From the NCBI RefSeq assembly GCF_037860835.1, contig NZ_JBBEOG010000003.1, positions 434,001 through 498,000 on the forward strand: DNA of 64,000 nucleotides, given 5' to 3'. Below, one piece after another: positions 1-9,182 of this stretch; position 1 is the first letter of the stretch; the number at the start of each line of letters is the position of its first letter. The stretch comes from Aquipuribacter nitratireducens. Lineage in GTDB: Bacteria > Actinomycetota > Actinomycetes > Actinomycetales > JBBAYJ01. The translations under genes and the position numbers were made by a program. The notes beneath the pieces are model-generated. The model was not told where the DNA came from, did no database searches, and saw only the letters and a program-made list of their open reading frames with translations.

Positions 1-849
1 GGCGTCGTCGCGCGGGGCGTGTCGGCGTTCCCCGCCGCGGTGACCCCCCTCATGGTGCGGGCGTTCCTCGACGGCGGCGCGGCGGCCACGGTGCTCGCGC
101 GGCAGCTCGGCGTCCACGTCCACACCCACGACCTCGCCGTCGACACCGACTGGCCGCCCGGCACCGACCCCGCCCTCACTGCGCACAAGGTGCGGCGCGG
201 CTCCGGCAGCATCGACACCGACGACGCACTCACCCCCGAGGAGACCGACGCCGCGCTCGCCGCGGGCGCCGCGCTCGCGGACGCCTCCGTCGACGCGGGC
301 GCCGACCTCCTCCTCGTCGGGGACATGGGCATCGGCAACACGACGCCGGCGGCGGCGCTCGTGTGCGCGCTGCTCGACGGCGACCCCGCTGTCCTCACCG
401 GGCGGGGGACGGGCGTCGACGGGGACGCCCTCGCACGCAAGCGGGAGGTCGTCACGGCCGCCGTCACCCGCGCCCGCGACGCGCACGGCGACGACCCCCG
501 GCGGCTGCTGGGTGGGCTGGGGGGTGCCGACCTCGCCGCCATGGCGGGTCTGTGCGCGCGGGCGGCCCGCCGCCGCACGCCCGTCCTGCTCGACGGGGTC
601 GTCGTCACGGCCGCGGCACTCGCCGCGGAGCGGGCGGCCCCCGGGTCAGCGGCGTGGTGGGCGGCCGGGCACCGTTCCGCCGAGCCCGCGCACTCCCCCG
701 CCCTCGTCGCCCTCGGCCTGGACCCCCTGCTCGACCTCGGGATGCGTCTCGGCGAGGGCAGCGGGGCGCTCGCCGCCCTGCCGCTGCTGAGCTCGGCCGC
801 GACCCTGCTCGCCGAGACGGCGCTCCTCGCCGACGTGCTGCCCGGGTGA
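1..849 (+). CDS. cobT: Nicotinate-nucleotide--dimethylbenzimidazole phosphoribosyltransferase (5' end outside window)
   Basis: CobT transfers phosphoribose from nicotinate mononucleotide to dimethylbenzimidazole, giving alpha-ribazole phosphate for the lower ligand of cobalamin. The frame is open from base 1 (residues GVVARGVSAFPAAVT, a typical internal CobT segment), so the N-terminus lies outside the window. The glycine-rich GDMGIGNTTPAAA segment and the C-terminal LGEGSGA motif, which carries the family's catalytic glutamate, are visible. The GTG of cobS overlaps its stop, so the two are probably translationally coupled. This matches their sequential roles in nucleotide loop assembly. Confidence 0.93.
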   Translation, partial: GVVARGVSAFPAAVTPLMVRAFLDGGAAATVLARQLGVHVHTHDLAVDTDWPPGTDPALTAHKVRRGSGSIDTDDALTPEETDAALAAGAALADASVDAGADLLLVGDMGIGNTTPAAALVCALLDGDPAVLTGRGTGVDGDALARKREVVTAAVTRARDAHGDDPRRLLGGLGGADLAAMAGLCARAARRRTPVLLDGVVVTAAALAAERAAPGSAAWWAAGHRSAEPAHSPALVALGLDPLLDLGMRLGEGSGALAALPLLSSAATLLAETALLADVLPG

Positions 850-1664
850 GCCGCCGCAGCGGGCGTGCCGGGTCGCGCGGGCGCTCCGGACACGTGGTCG
901 ACGGGCTGCGGCTCGGCTTCGGGACCCTCACCGTGCTGCAGGTCCCGGCGCCGAGGAGCGTCGACCGGGACGCCGCGGCCGTCGCCATGGTGACGGCCGT
1001 CCTGCCGGGCGCCGTGGTCGGGCTGGGTGTCGCGGCGACCGCGACGCTGCTCGTCCTGCTCGGGGTGCCCGCCGCGCCCGCAGGGGTGGCCGGTGTCGGC
1101 GCGGGGGTGCTCCTCACGCGCTTCCTCCACGTCGACGGCCTCGCCGACACCGCCGACGGCCTGGTGGCCGGTCGTACCGCCGAGCGCGCCCTCGAGGTGA
1201 TGCGGCGGGGCGATGTCGGGCCTGCCGGCGCGACCGTGCTCGTGCTCGTCCTCGGCGGCCAGGTGCTCGGCGTGGGCGCCGTCGTCGCCGGGGTCGCCTC
1301 GGGTGCGGCGCCGTGGTGGTCCGGAGCGCAGCTCGTCCTGGCGTGGGCGGCGTCCCGCGCGGTCCTCGCCCTTTTGTGCGTGCGGGGCCTGCGCCCTGCC
1401 CGTTCCGGCGGTCTCGGCGCGGCCGTCGTCGGCAGCGTCCCCGTCGCGCTCGCGCCCGTGCCGCTCCTGCTGTGCGGCGCGGTGGGAGCGGTCGCCGGGC
1501 TCGGCCCCGCTCCCGCCGTGCTCGTGCCGGTCGCCGCGGCCGCGGCGGCGGGTGCCGTGGCGTGGCACGGCACCCGGCGTCTCGGCGGTCTCACCGGCGA
1601 CGTGCTCGGCGCCGGGGTGGAGGTCGCCCTCCTCGCGGCGATCCTCGTGCTCGCCGCGACCTGA
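846..1664 (+). CDS. cobS: Adenosylcobinamide-GDP ribazoletransferase (cobalamin synthase)
   Basis: CobS is the integral membrane enzyme that joins adenosylcobinamide-GDP with alpha-ribazole (phosphate), the last step of cobalamin nucleotide loop assembly. The 272-residue protein has the hallmark DGLADTADGL motif near residue 100, preceded by HV, and several hydrophobic segments rich in Ala, Val and Leu. The GTG start at 846 sits in a GTGA overlap with the cobT stop and there is no free ribosome site, which supports coupled translation. The convergent MMPL gene begins 36 nt downstream. Confidence 0.93.
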   Translation: MSRRSGRAGSRGRSGHVVDGLRLGFGTLTVLQVPAPRSVDRDAAAVAMVTAVLPGAVVGLGVAATATLLVLLGVPAAPAGVAGVGAGVLLTRFLHVDGLADTADGLVAGRTAERALEVMRRGDVGPAGATVLVLVLGGQVLGVGAVVAGVASGAAPWWSGAQLVLAWAASRAVLALLCVRGLRPARSGGLGAAVVGSVPVALAPVPLLLCGAVGAVAGLGPAPAVLVPVAAAAAAGAVAWHGTRRLGGLTGDVLGAGVEVALLAAILVLAAT

Positions 1665-1700
1665 CGGGCGCGACGGGCGACGGCGCCCGGCTCGCCTCCC

Positions 1701-4259
1701 TCAGCCGGCGGCGACGGGCTCCGGCTCCTCCACGTGCCTGCCGTGCCCGGCGGCCACCTGCTCCCCCGGCGCGTCAGCCCGTGACAGCCGGTGCGGCCAC
1801 CACACCCGCCGCCCGATGTCGTACGACAGCGCCGGCACGAGGAGCGAGCGCACCACGAGGGTGTCGAGGAGGACGCCGAACGCGACGATGAACGCGATCT
1901 GGGCGAGGAAGAGGATCGGGAGCACCCCGAGGGCCGCGAACGTCGCCGCGAGGACGACGCCCGCCGACGTGATGACCCCGCCCGTGACCGCCAGCCCGGA
2001 CAGGATCCCGGGCCGGGTGCCGACGCGCGCCGACTCCTCCCGCACCCGCGTCATGAGGAAGATCGAGTAGTCGATCCCGAGCGCGACGAGGAAGACGAAG
2101 CCGAAGAGCGGGACCGCCGGGTCCGCACCGGGGTAGCCGAGCACGTACGTGAAGACGAGGGCCGCGGCGCCGAGCGTCGCGGCGAAGGACAGGATGTTCG
2201 CGGCGAGGATGAGCGCCGGCGCGACGATGCTGCGCAGCAGGAGCGCGAGCACGACGAAGATCACCCCGAGGACCACCGGGATGATCCGGTAGAGGTCGGC
2301 CGTCGACACCTGCAGCACGTCGAGCTGCTGCGCCGTGGACCCGCCGACGAGTGCCTCCTCCGACACCGCGTCCAGGTCCTCCCGCAGCCGCTCGACGGTG
2401 TCCTGCGCGGCGAGGGAGTCCGCCGGGTCGGCGAGAACCGCCTCCACCTGCACGCGGCCGTCGCTGACGACGGGCTCGCCGGGCTGCGTCGGGTCGGACC
2501 CCGGCGCGCGCGTCAGGTCGGCGGACGTGACGCCCGGGTCCGCACGGACGACGTCGAGGACGTCGTCGGCGAGGACCTCGTCGGCGAGGACGAGGGTCGG
2601 GGAGTCCGCCCCGGCCGGGAAGTGCTCCGCGAGCACGTCCTGGCCCGCGACGGACTCGACCTCGACGAGGAACACGTCGGACTGGGCGACCCCGGTGGCG
2701 TCGAGCAGCGGCAGGCACGCCGCCAGGGCGCCGAGGCCGACGACGGTCGACACCCACACGCGGCGGGGTCGGCGCCCGACGAGGCCCGCGACCCGCGCCC
2801 ACACGCCGCGGCCCTCCGGTCCGACCTCCCCCAGGTGCGGCTCCGCCGGCCAGAAGACCCAGCGCCCGGCGCCCGTCGGCTCCCCCGCCGCGGCCCGCGC
2901 CCGGCGACGTCGGCGCAGCCGGAGCCCCACGAGGACCGCGACGGCGACGGCGACGACGGCACCGACGACCGCCGCGGCGAGGACCGCGGTCGCCGACCCG
3001 CCCGAGAGCGCGGTCACCGCGGCCGGGACGCCTGCCCCCGCCGCCACCGCCAGCAGCCCGATGACGGGCGCGGGGACGAGGAGCGCGGCCGGCAGGAACG
3101 TGAGGGCCGACAGCATCGCCGTGACGATGCCGACGGAGGCGACGGGCCCCAGGCCCCGGTTGCTGCCGAGGTCGGACAGCAGCAGGCACAGCAGGCCGAG
3201 GATGACCGTCGCGCCGGAGGCGACGACCGGCTCGACCGCGCGGCGCCAGGCGGTCCGCATGGCGGCGTAGCGGTCGTCGGTGCGGCGCAGCTCCTCCCGG
3301 TAGCGGGCGACGAGGAGCAGCGCGTAGTCGGTGGCGGCACCGACGACGAGGATGAAGAGGATCCCCTGGCTCTGGCCGTTGAGGTCGACGACGCCCTCCC
3401 GCGCGAGGACGTACACCACGACGCTGGCCGCGGCGAGGGCGAAGACGGACGACAGGATGACGAGGAAGGGCAGCGCGGGGCTGCGGTAGACGAGCAGCAG
3501 GATGACGAGGACGGCGGTGAGCGCGACCCCGAGCAGGATCCCGTCGATCTCGCCGAACGCCGCGGTGAAGTCGGCGAGGGTGCCCGCCGGACCCGCGACG
3601 TACGAGGTGAGACCGTCGGGCAGCGCCTCGTCGTCGGCCTCCCGGAGCGCCTCCACGACGACGGGCAGCGCGCTCTCACCGTCGGCGAGCTGCTCCTCGA
3701 CCGCGTCGGCGTCGAACGGGAGGAGGACGAGCACGGCCTCGCCGTCCGCCGCGGGGACCAGCGGCAGCGGGCCCGCTCCCGGTGGGCCGGCCGGGGCCGC
3801 CCCGGCGTCCGGGAGGGCGAGGAAGTCGCCCACCACGGCGTCGGCGAGGTCGTCGTCCGTCGTCCCGACGACGACGGGCTCGTCGGGGACACCGGCGGCG
3901 AGGTCCCCCACGGCCTGCAGCTCCTCCGGGCCGAGCGGCTCGCCGTCCGTGCTCTCGACGACGAGGAAGGCGGGGAAGGTCGCGTCGTCGCGGAAGCCCT
4001 CGGCGAGCTCCGTGACCAGCGTCGACTCGACGCCGTCCGGCAGGAACGCGGCGGCGTCGTTCTCCTGCACCTCCGCGAGGCGGCCCTGGAAGGGTCCGCC
4101 GACGCTCGCGACCGCGAGCCACACGAGCAGCAGCACCGCGGGCACGAGCCAGCGGACGCGGGACGTGGGGGCGGGCGGTGCCGCTTCGGCCGCCGCCGGG
4201 GCGGCGCGGTGGGCGGGGCTGCCGTCGGCCACGACAGTGTCCTTTCGTCTGCGAACCAT
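1701..4259 (-). CDS. MMPL family (RND superfamily) transporter
   Basis: An 852-residue membrane protein of the MMPL family, which moves lipids, siderophores or drugs by proton motive force. It shows the duplicated RND layout. After one N-terminal helix comes a large extracytoplasmic domain, then a bundle with the GAATDYALLLVARYREEL signature. A second extracytoplasmic domain follows, then a second bundle with ALGIDYSIFLMTRVREE; the paired D-Y positions belong to the proton relay in this family. The ATG at 4259 (MVRRRK) is chosen because family similarity starts here, although the frame stays open further upstream. A MarR gene is transcribed divergently 72 nt away and is the likely regulator. 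The substrate cannot be read from the sequence. Confidence 0.88.
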   Translation of the reverse strand: MVRRRKDTVVADGSPAHRAAPAAAEAAPPAPTSRVRWLVPAVLLLVWLAVASVGGPFQGRLAEVQENDAAAFLPDGVESTLVTELAEGFRDDATFPAFLVVESTDGEPLGPEELQAVGDLAAGVPDEPVVVGTTDDDLADAVVGDFLALPDAGAAPAGPPGAGPLPLVPAADGEAVLVLLPFDADAVEEQLADGESALPVVVEALREADDEALPDGLTSYVAGPAGTLADFTAAFGEIDGILLGVALTAVLVILLLVYRSPALPFLVILSSVFALAAASVVVYVLAREGVVDLNGQSQGILFILVVGAATDYALLLVARYREELRRTDDRYAAMRTAWRRAVEPVVASGATVILGLLCLLLSDLGSNRGLGPVASVGIVTAMLSALTFLPAALLVPAPVIGLLAVAAGAGVPAAVTALSGGSATAVLAAAVVGAVVAVAVAVLVGLRLRRRRRARAAAGEPTGAGRWVFWPAEPHLGEVGPEGRGVWARVAGLVGRRPRRVWVSTVVGLGALAACLPLLDATGVAQSDVFLVEVESVAGQDVLAEHFPAGADSPTLVLADEVLADDVLDVVRADPGVTSADLTRAPGSDPTQPGEPVVSDGRVQVEAVLADPADSLAAQDTVERLREDLDAVSEEALVGGSTAQQLDVLQVSTADLYRIIPVVLGVIFVVLALLLRSIVAPALILAANILSFAATLGAAALVFTYVLGYPGADPAVPLFGFVFLVALGIDYSIFLMTRVREESARVGTRPGILSGLAVTGGVITSAGVVLAATFAALGVLPILFLAQIAFIVAFGVLLDTLVVRSLLVPALSYDIGRRVWWPHRLSRADAPGEQVAAGHGRHVEEPEPVAAG

Positions 4260-4331
4260 CAGCAGGCGTACGATATAGGGGTGGGACCGACCCGGCACGC
4301 CGAGGCCGACGGGGCTAGCGTGCGACCTGTG

Positions 4332-4805
4332 GTGACGTCGGTGCCAGACCCTGCGGCCGCCGCGGCGGCACCGGGCGACGACGACGTCACGACGTGGGCG
4401 ACCGGGCGCCTGCTGTCGACGGCGGCGCGGCTCGTCGAGCAGCGCTGGAACGAGGGCCTCGCCGCGCACGGCCTCACCCACGCCGGCTTCGGGGTCCTCG
4501 CGCACCTGCTGCAGCAGCCGCTGTCGCAGCACGAGGTCGCGGCGCGCACGAAGGTCGAGGACCAGACGATGTCGCGGACCCTCGACCGCCTCGAGCGGGC
4601 GGGACACGTCGAGCGGTCCCCGGACCCGGCGGACCGGCGTCGCCGCCTCGTCCGGCTCACCGACGCCGGCCGCGCGGCCTTCGTCGACGTCGCCGGGTCC
4701 GGTCTCGACCTGCGCATCGTCGACGACGTCGTCGCGGAGCACTGCGACCTCGCGGACTTCCGCGCGGCGCTCGTCGCGCTCCTCGGTGCGACGATGGAGC
4801 CGTGA
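4332..4805 (+). CDS. MarR family transcriptional regulator
   Basis: A 157-residue winged-helix regulator. The central part (about residues 45-105) has the MarR pattern: [21 protein letters not shown] as recognition region, then [17 protein letters not shown] as the wing, flanked by N- and C-terminal helices for dimerisation. MarR proteins usually repress a neighbouring exporter and release DNA when a small ligand binds. Here the divergent MMPL transporter is the natural target. The start is uncertain, with GTG codons at 4329, 4332 and 4341 and no clear ribosome site. The stop overlaps the GTG of lipB, which is probably an accident of packing rather than a shared function. Confidence 0.85.
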   Translation: MTSVPDPAAAAAAPGDDDVTTWATGRLLSTAARLVEQRWNEGLAAHGLTHAGFGVLAHLLQQPLSQHEVAARTKVEDQTMSRTLDRLERAGHVERSPDPADRRRRLVRLTDAGRAAFVDVAGSGLDLRIVDDVVAEHCDLADFRAALVALLGATMEP

Positions 4806-5503
4806 GCGCCCCGATCACGACCAGCACCACGACCGCGGCCACCGACGCAGCCGCTCCCTCGGCACGCGTCCTCGTCGAGCGGCTCGACGGCCTGGTCCCC
4901 TACCTCGACGGCTGGCAGCGCCAGCGCGAGGAGCACGAGAAGGTCGTCCACGGTGGACCGGGCCGCCTGCTCCTGCTCGAGCACGAGGCCGTCTACACCG
5001 CCGGCAAGCGCACCGCCCCCCACGAACGACCGATCGACGGCACCCCGGTCGTCGACGTCGACCGCGGCGGCAAGATCACGTGGCACGGTCCGGGACAGCT
5101 CGTCGGCTACCCGCTCGTGCGCCTGCCGGAGCCCGTCGACGTGGTCGCGTACGTGCGGCGGCTCGAGACCGCGCTCATCGCCGTGTGCGCGACGCTCGGC
5201 CTCGCGACCGAGCAGGTCGAGGGGCGTTCCGGGGTGTGGGTCCGGGGCGACGGCTCCCCCGGCCCGCGCGGTCGCGACCGCAAGGTCGCGGCGATCGGGA
5301 TCCGGGTGGCGCGGGGCGTGACGATGCACGGGTTCGCGCTCAACTGCGACTGCGACCTGTCGTGGGCCGCACCGATCGTCCCGTGCGGCATCCCGGACGC
5401 GGGCGTGACCTCGCTGAGCGAGGAGCTCGGCCGCCGGGTCACTGTGGAGGCGGTCCTGCCTCTCGTCGAGCGCGAGGTCCTCGCGGTCCTGCCGGCCGGC
5501 TGA
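4802..5503 (+). CDS. lipB: Lipoyl(octanoyl) transferase
   Basis: LipB moves the octanoyl group from octanoyl-ACP to the lipoyl domains of 2-oxoacid dehydrogenases and the glycine cleavage H protein, the first step of lipoate synthesis. The 233-residue protein has the [17 protein letters not shown] segment, the catalytic lysine in RKVAAIGI (about residue 161) and the catalytic cysteine in [12 protein letters not shown] (about residue 195). It begins with GTG in a GTGA overlap with the marR stop. Its partner lipA lies about 2 kb downstream; two genes on the opposite strand separate them. A perfect hairpin covers its stop codon. Confidence 0.95.
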   Translation: MSAPITTSTTTAATDAAAPSARVLVERLDGLVPYLDGWQRQREEHEKVVHGGPGRLLLLEHEAVYTAGKRTAPHERPIDGTPVVDVDRGGKITWHGPGQLVGYPLVRLPEPVDVVAYVRRLETALIAVCATLGLATEQVEGRSGVWVRGDGSPGPRGRDRKVAAIGIRVARGVTMHGFALNCDCDLSWAAPIVPCGIPDAGVTSLSEELGRRVTVEAVLPLVEREVLAVLPAG

Positions 5504-5514
5504 GCCGGCAGGAC
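5486..5514. terminator. Hairpin at the lipB stop (bidirectional terminator)
   Basis: A perfect 11-bp inverted repeat (GTCCTGCCGGC and GCCGGCAGGAC) with a 7-nt loop surrounds the lipB stop codon. It lies between the convergent lipB and nucleoside hydrolase genes. There is no clear U tract, as is common for actinobacterial terminators. Confidence 0.65.
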
Positions 5515-5527
5515 GGGCCTCCCGGAC

Positions 5528-6489
5528 TCAGCCGAAGAACGCCTCCAAGGTGTCGACGAACCACGCCGCCAGGGCGGCCCCGTCGACGTCCTCGACGACG
5601 TCCACGTCGGTCCACCCCTCCCCTGCCGGTGGGCCCGACGCCCGTCGGTCGACGACGGTCTGACCCCGGGCGGGACCGCCGTCCACCTGCACGGCGACGG
5701 GCCTGCGCCGCACGGTGACGAGATCGGGTCGCGCGAGGGCGGCGACGGCGCCCGCGTCCCCGATGGTCGCGTCCGGCGCGCCCTCCTTGGCCGCGGCGGC
5801 GAGGAGGAGGCGACCGGCCAGCCGGAGCGCGGGGTGCGCGGCCTCGCTCAGCGCGCGGACCCGGTCGGGGGGAACGCGGACCCGGCCGAACACCTCCAAC
5901 CCGTACATCGTGACCGGTACGCCGCACCTGCCCGCCGTCCGCAGGACCGTGTCGGCGGCCGCGGGATCGTGGTGGACGTTGAACTCGGCGGCGGGGGTGA
6001 CGTTGCCCCCGCTGCCGCTCCCGCCCATGAAGTGGATGCGGCCGAGCCGGGCGAAGGCAGCCTCGTGTGCCCGCGCGAGGTCGGCGACGGTCGACTGGGG
6101 ACCGAGCGGGACCAGCGTGAGGCCGCCCTCGACGGCCAGCCGCGCCAGCGCGTCCGTCGCGCGCTCCTCGACAACCGCCAGCGGTGGACGCCCGCGTGAC
6201 GCGTCCGGGGCCGGCCGGCAGCCCATGAGCCCGTCGGCGCCCTGCCACCGCTCGCCGACCTCGACCGCCGGCCCGCCGCCGGGGTGCGCGAGCCCGGCGT
6301 GGACGGGGAGGTCCGCACCGGCCGCGGCGAGCACGGCCGTCGTGTTGGCGAGGACGTCGGGCAGGTCGGTGTTGCCCCCGACGCACGTCACGGCCCGCAG
6401 GTCGAGGGCCGGCTCGGCGACGGCAGGGCGAGGGCGTCGTCGACGCCCGTGTCGACGTCGAGGACGACGGTCAGCGGCCGGCTGCTCAC
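5528..6489 (-). pseudogene. Nucleoside hydrolase, single-base frameshift near N-terminus
   Basis: Nucleoside hydrolases cleave the N-glycosidic bond of ribonucleosides in salvage. The GTG at 6489 overlaps the stop of the upstream LLM gene (GTGA) and starts [21 protein letters not shown], which contains the family's calcium-binding DxDxGxDDALAL motif. The frame then runs into a stop. Adding one base near 6424 joins it to a 287-codon frame beginning AVAEPALDLRAVTCVGGNTD, the expected continuation. That frame holds the FMGGSGSGGNVTPAAEFNVHHDP active-site region. The joined protein would be about 320 residues, normal for the family. This is either a real inactivating mutation or a sequencing error. 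Confidence 0.8.
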
Positions 6490-7412
6490 CGCACGCGCGG
6501 CAGGACCTCCTCGGCCACCAGCCGCAGGTGGTCGAGGTCGTGGAGGTCCATGACCTGCAGGTACACGCGTTCGCACCCGATCGCCGCCCACCGCTGCAGG
6601 GTCTCGACGACCTCGTCGGGCGTGCCGGCGACGCCGTCGGCGCGCAGCCGCTCCGCCGTGCCGCCGGCGGCCACCGCTCGCCGCTCGACCTCCGCGTCGT
6701 CGGCGCCCACGGCGACCGTGAGCGCCGCCGAGAACGTCATGGTCGCGGGGTCGCGGTCGACGGCCTCGCACGCGGCGCGCACCCGCCCGAACTGGGCCTC
6801 GACGGTGTCGAGCGCGGCGAACGGCATGTTGAACTCGTCGGCGTGGTGCGCGGCGAGGCGCGGGGTCCGCTGCTTCCCGCCGCCGCCCACGATGACCGGC
6901 ACGTGCTCCTGCGCGGGCTTGGGCAGCGCGGGGCTGTCGACGACGCGGTAGTGCTCGCCCTCGTAGGAGAAGCTCGCCCCGAGCGGGGTGCCGAGGAGAC
7001 CCGTCACGACCGCGAGCTGCTCCTCGTAGCGGTCGAAGCGCTCCTTCACCGGCGGGAAGTCCAGTCCGTACGCCTCGTGCTCCCGCGCGAACCAGCCGGC
7101 GCCGAGACCGAGCTCGACGCGCCCGCCCGACATCCGGTCGACCTGCGCGACGGAGATCGCGAGCGGGCCGGGGTGCCGGAACGTCGCCGCCGTGACGAGC
7201 GTGCCGAGGCGGATCGTCGAGGTCTCCCGGGCGAGCCCCGCGAGCGTCACCCACGCGTCGGTCGGGCCGGGCAGGCCGTCGCCGCTGAACGCGAGGTAGT
7301 GGTCGGAGCGGAAGAACGCCCCGAACCCGCACTCCTCGGCCGTGCGGGCGACCGCGAGGAGGTCCTCGTACGAGGCGCCCTCCTGGGGCTCGGTGAACAC
7401 GCGCAGCTCCAT
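6486..7412 (-). CDS. LLM class F420-dependent oxidoreductase
   Basis: A 308-residue luciferase-like monooxygenase-fold protein of the actinobacterial F420-dependent group, probably using reduced F420 or FMN. Visible landmarks are [10 protein letters not shown] near the N-terminus, the strand [14 protein letters not shown], the conserved [15 protein letters not shown] segment and [28 protein letters not shown] box lies 7 nt before the ATG, suggesting a leaderless transcript diverging from lipA. The nucleoside hydrolase start overlaps its stop, so the two form an operon. The substrate is unknown. Confidence 0.87.
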   Translation of the reverse strand: MELRVFTEPQEGASYEDLLAVARTAEECGFGAFFRSDHYLAFSGDGLPGPTDAWVTLAGLARETSTIRLGTLVTAATFRHPGPLAISVAQVDRMSGGRVELGLGAGWFAREHEAYGLDFPPVKERFDRYEEQLAVVTGLLGTPLGASFSYEGEHYRVVDSPALPKPAQEHVPVIVGGGGKQRTPRLAAHHADEFNMPFAALDTVEAQFGRVRAACEAVDRDPATMTFSAALTVAVGADDAEVERRAVAAGGTAERLRADGVAGTPDEVVETLQRWAAIGCERVYLQVMDLHDLDHLRLVAEEVLPRVR

Positions 7413-7419
7413 GCGCGGG

Positions 7420-7425
7420 AGCCTA
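7420..7425 (-). promoter_or_regulatory. -10 box for leaderless LLM transcript
   Basis: TAGGCT (minus strand) followed by 7 nt and the ATG at 7412. The spacing places the transcription start at or next to the start codon. Confidence 0.55.
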
Positions 7426-7473
7426 TGGAATGCGCCGGCGCACCGCGCCGCAGGACGCGGTCGCGACGCGGCG

Positions 7474-7479
7474 TACCGT
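7474..7479 (+). promoter_or_regulatory. -10 box for leaderless lipA transcript
   Basis: TACCGT followed by 7 nt and the lipA GTG at 7487. No ribosome site is present, and the spacing fits a transcript that begins at the start codon. Confidence 0.6.
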
Positions 7480-7486
7480 GGGACGC

Positions 7487-8419
7487 GTGACTGTCGCCCC
7501 CGAAGGTCGTCGCATGCTGCGGGTCGAGGCGCGCAACGCCTCCGTCCCCATCGAGAAGAAGCCGTCGTGGATCAAGACGCGGGTCCGCACCGGCCCCGAG
7601 TACACCGCGCTGCAGAAGCTCGTGAAGGACGAGGGCCTCCACACGGTGTGCCAGGAGGCGGGCTGCCCCAACATCTTCGAGTGCTGGGAGGACCGCGAGG
7701 CGACGTTCCTCATCGGCGGCGGGCAGTGCACCCGGCGCTGCGACTTCTGCCAGATCGACACCGGCCGGCCGGAGCCGCTGGACCGCGACGAGCCGCGGCG
7801 CGTCGCGGAGAGCGTGCAGACGATGGGCCTGCGGTACGCGACGGTCACCGGCGTCGCCCGGGACGACCAGCCCGACGGCGGTGCGTGGCTGTACGCCGAG
7901 ACGATCCGGCAGATCCACACCCTCAACCCCGACACCGGCGTCGAGATCCTCGTCCCCGACTTCAACGGCGTGCCGGAGCTGCTCCAGCAGGTCTTCGACG
8001 CCGCACCCGAGGTGTTCGCCCACAACGTCGAGACCGTGCCCCGGGTGTTCAAGCGGATCCGACCGGCGTTCACGTACGAGCGCTCCCTCGACGTCCTCAC
8101 GCAGGGTCGCGCCGCGGGGCTGGTGACGAAGTCGAACCTCATCCTCGGCATGGGCGAGACCCGCGAGGAGGTGTCGCAGGCGCTGCGGGACCTCCACGAG
8201 GCCGGTACCGACCTCATCACCATCACCCAGTACCTGCGTCCCACGCCGCGCCACCACCCCGTCGAGCGGTGGGTGAAGCCGGAGGAGTTCGTCGAGCTGC
8301 AGGACGAGGCCCGGGAGATCGGCTTCCTCGGCGTCATGTCCGGTCCCCTGGTCCGCTCGAGCTACCGCGCGGGCCGGCTGTACCGGGAGGCGCTGGCGGC
8401 GCGCTCCGCCGTCGCCTGA
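7487..8419 (+). CDS. lipA: Lipoyl synthase
   Basis: LipA is the radical SAM enzyme that inserts two sulfur atoms into protein-bound octanoyl groups. The 310-residue protein carries both iron-sulfur sites. The auxiliary cluster cysteines are C55, C60 and C66 ([13 protein letters not shown]), and the SAM cluster motif CTRRCDFC is at C81, C85 and C88. The C-terminal RSSY motif, whose serine ligates the auxiliary cluster, is in [11 protein letters not shown]. The GTG at 7487 (VTVAPEGRR) is chosen over an earlier in-frame codon because family homology starts here and a -10 box lies 7 nt upstream. It acts on the product of LipB. Confidence 0.96.
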   Translation: MTVAPEGRRMLRVEARNASVPIEKKPSWIKTRVRTGPEYTALQKLVKDEGLHTVCQEAGCPNIFECWEDREATFLIGGGQCTRRCDFCQIDTGRPEPLDRDEPRRVAESVQTMGLRYATVTGVARDDQPDGGAWLYAETIRQIHTLNPDTGVEILVPDFNGVPELLQQVFDAAPEVFAHNVETVPRVFKRIRPAFTYERSLDVLTQGRAAGLVTKSNLILGMGETREEVSQALRDLHEAGTDLITITQYLRPTPRHHPVERWVKPEEFVELQDEAREIGFLGVMSGPLVRSSYRAGRLYREALAARSAVA

Positions 8420-8427
8420 GCCGCCCC

Positions 8428-8433
8428 TATCCT
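8428..8433 (+). promoter_or_regulatory. -10 box for leaderless DUF4191 transcript
   Basis: TATCCT followed by 7 nt and the ATG at 8441, just after the lipA stop. This gives the gene its own leaderless promoter inside the lipA operon. Confidence 0.55.
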
Positions 8434-8440
8434 CGGGGCC

Positions 8441-9160
8441 ATGGCCCGCAAGGACTTCCCCGCCGCCGACGCCCCGAAGAAGCAGGGCCGACTCAAGCAG
8501 TTCGCCGCCGTCTGGCGCCTCACGACCCAGTACGACAAGGCGGCGCCGCTGTGGGTGATCGGCTCCGCGCTCGTCGTGCTCGCCGTCGGCGTGGTCCTCA
8601 CGCTGGTCGTGGCCGGCAGCGTCTTCACGACCGTCATGGGCGTCCTCACGGCGGTGCTGACGGCGCTGCTCGTCGGGCTGTTCGTCCTCACCCGCCGGGC
8701 CGACAAGGCGCTGTTCGCGCAGGTCGACGGACGGCAGGGCGCCACGGCCATCGTCATGCAGCAGCTGCGGCGCGGGTGGACGACGTCGGAGGAGCCCGTG
8801 GGGGCGGACCCGCGCACCGGTGACCTCGTGTTCCGCGCCGTCGGCAAGCCGGGCATCGTCCTGCTCGTCGAGGGTCCGCTGCCGCGGACGCTCCGCCTCG
8901 CGGAGTCGGAGAAGAAGCGGCACTCCCGCGTGGCGTCCGGCGTGCCGGTGCACGTGGTCCACGTCGGCAACGGCCCCGACCAGACGCCGCTGCGCAAGGT
9001 GTCGCGACGGCTCATGCGCATGCCGCGCACCCTCACCGGCGCCGAGGTGAGCGCCGTCGTCAAGCGGATGCAGGCGCTCGGCGGCCTCCGCGCCGCCGTG
9101 CCGAAGGGGATCGACCCCTACCGGGCCCGCGCCGACCGGCGCGCGATGCGGGGCCGCTGA
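8441..9160 (+). CDS. DUF4191 domain membrane protein
   Basis: A 239-residue protein of the actinobacterial DUF4191 family, found directly after lipA in many actinobacteria (Rv2219 in M. tuberculosis). Two membrane helices lie near residues 37-58 and 62-84. A soluble C-terminal part follows, starting with DKALFAQVDGRQGATAIVMQ and ending in a basic tail. The N-terminus is lysine-rich and probably cytoplasmic. The function is unknown. Its place between lipA and glnA1 is conserved, but that alone does not reveal a role. Confidence 0.88.
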   Translation: MARKDFPAADAPKKQGRLKQFAAVWRLTTQYDKAAPLWVIGSALVVLAVGVVLTLVVAGSVFTTVMGVLTAVLTALLVGLFVLTRRADKALFAQVDGRQGATAIVMQQLRRGWTTSEEPVGADPRTGDLVFRAVGKPGIVLLVEGPLPRTLRLAESEKKRHSRVASGVPVHVVHVGNGPDQTPLRKVSRRLMRMPRTLTGAEVSAVVKRMQALGGLRAAVPKGIDPYRARADRRAMRGR

Positions 9161-9174
9161 CGCCCCTCGGCGTC
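9159..9174. terminator. Short hairpin between DUF4191 and RDD genes
   Basis: GACGCC and GGCGTC form a perfect 6-bp stem with a 4-nt loop in the 22-nt space between two convergent genes. Outer GGCC pairs could extend it. It is a modest candidate terminator. Confidence 0.4.
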
Positions 9175-9182
9175 GAGGCCGG

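Noticed and set aside
1791-4328. Long plus-strand frame opposite the MMPL gene
   Set aside because: Charged low-complexity translation and a clear MMPL protein on the other strand. Only the tail from about 4332 is real (MarR).
7430-7486. Upstream extension of lipA by 19 codons
   Set aside because: The extension has no homology, and the -10 box lies within it; the GTG at 7487 fits both family start and promoter.
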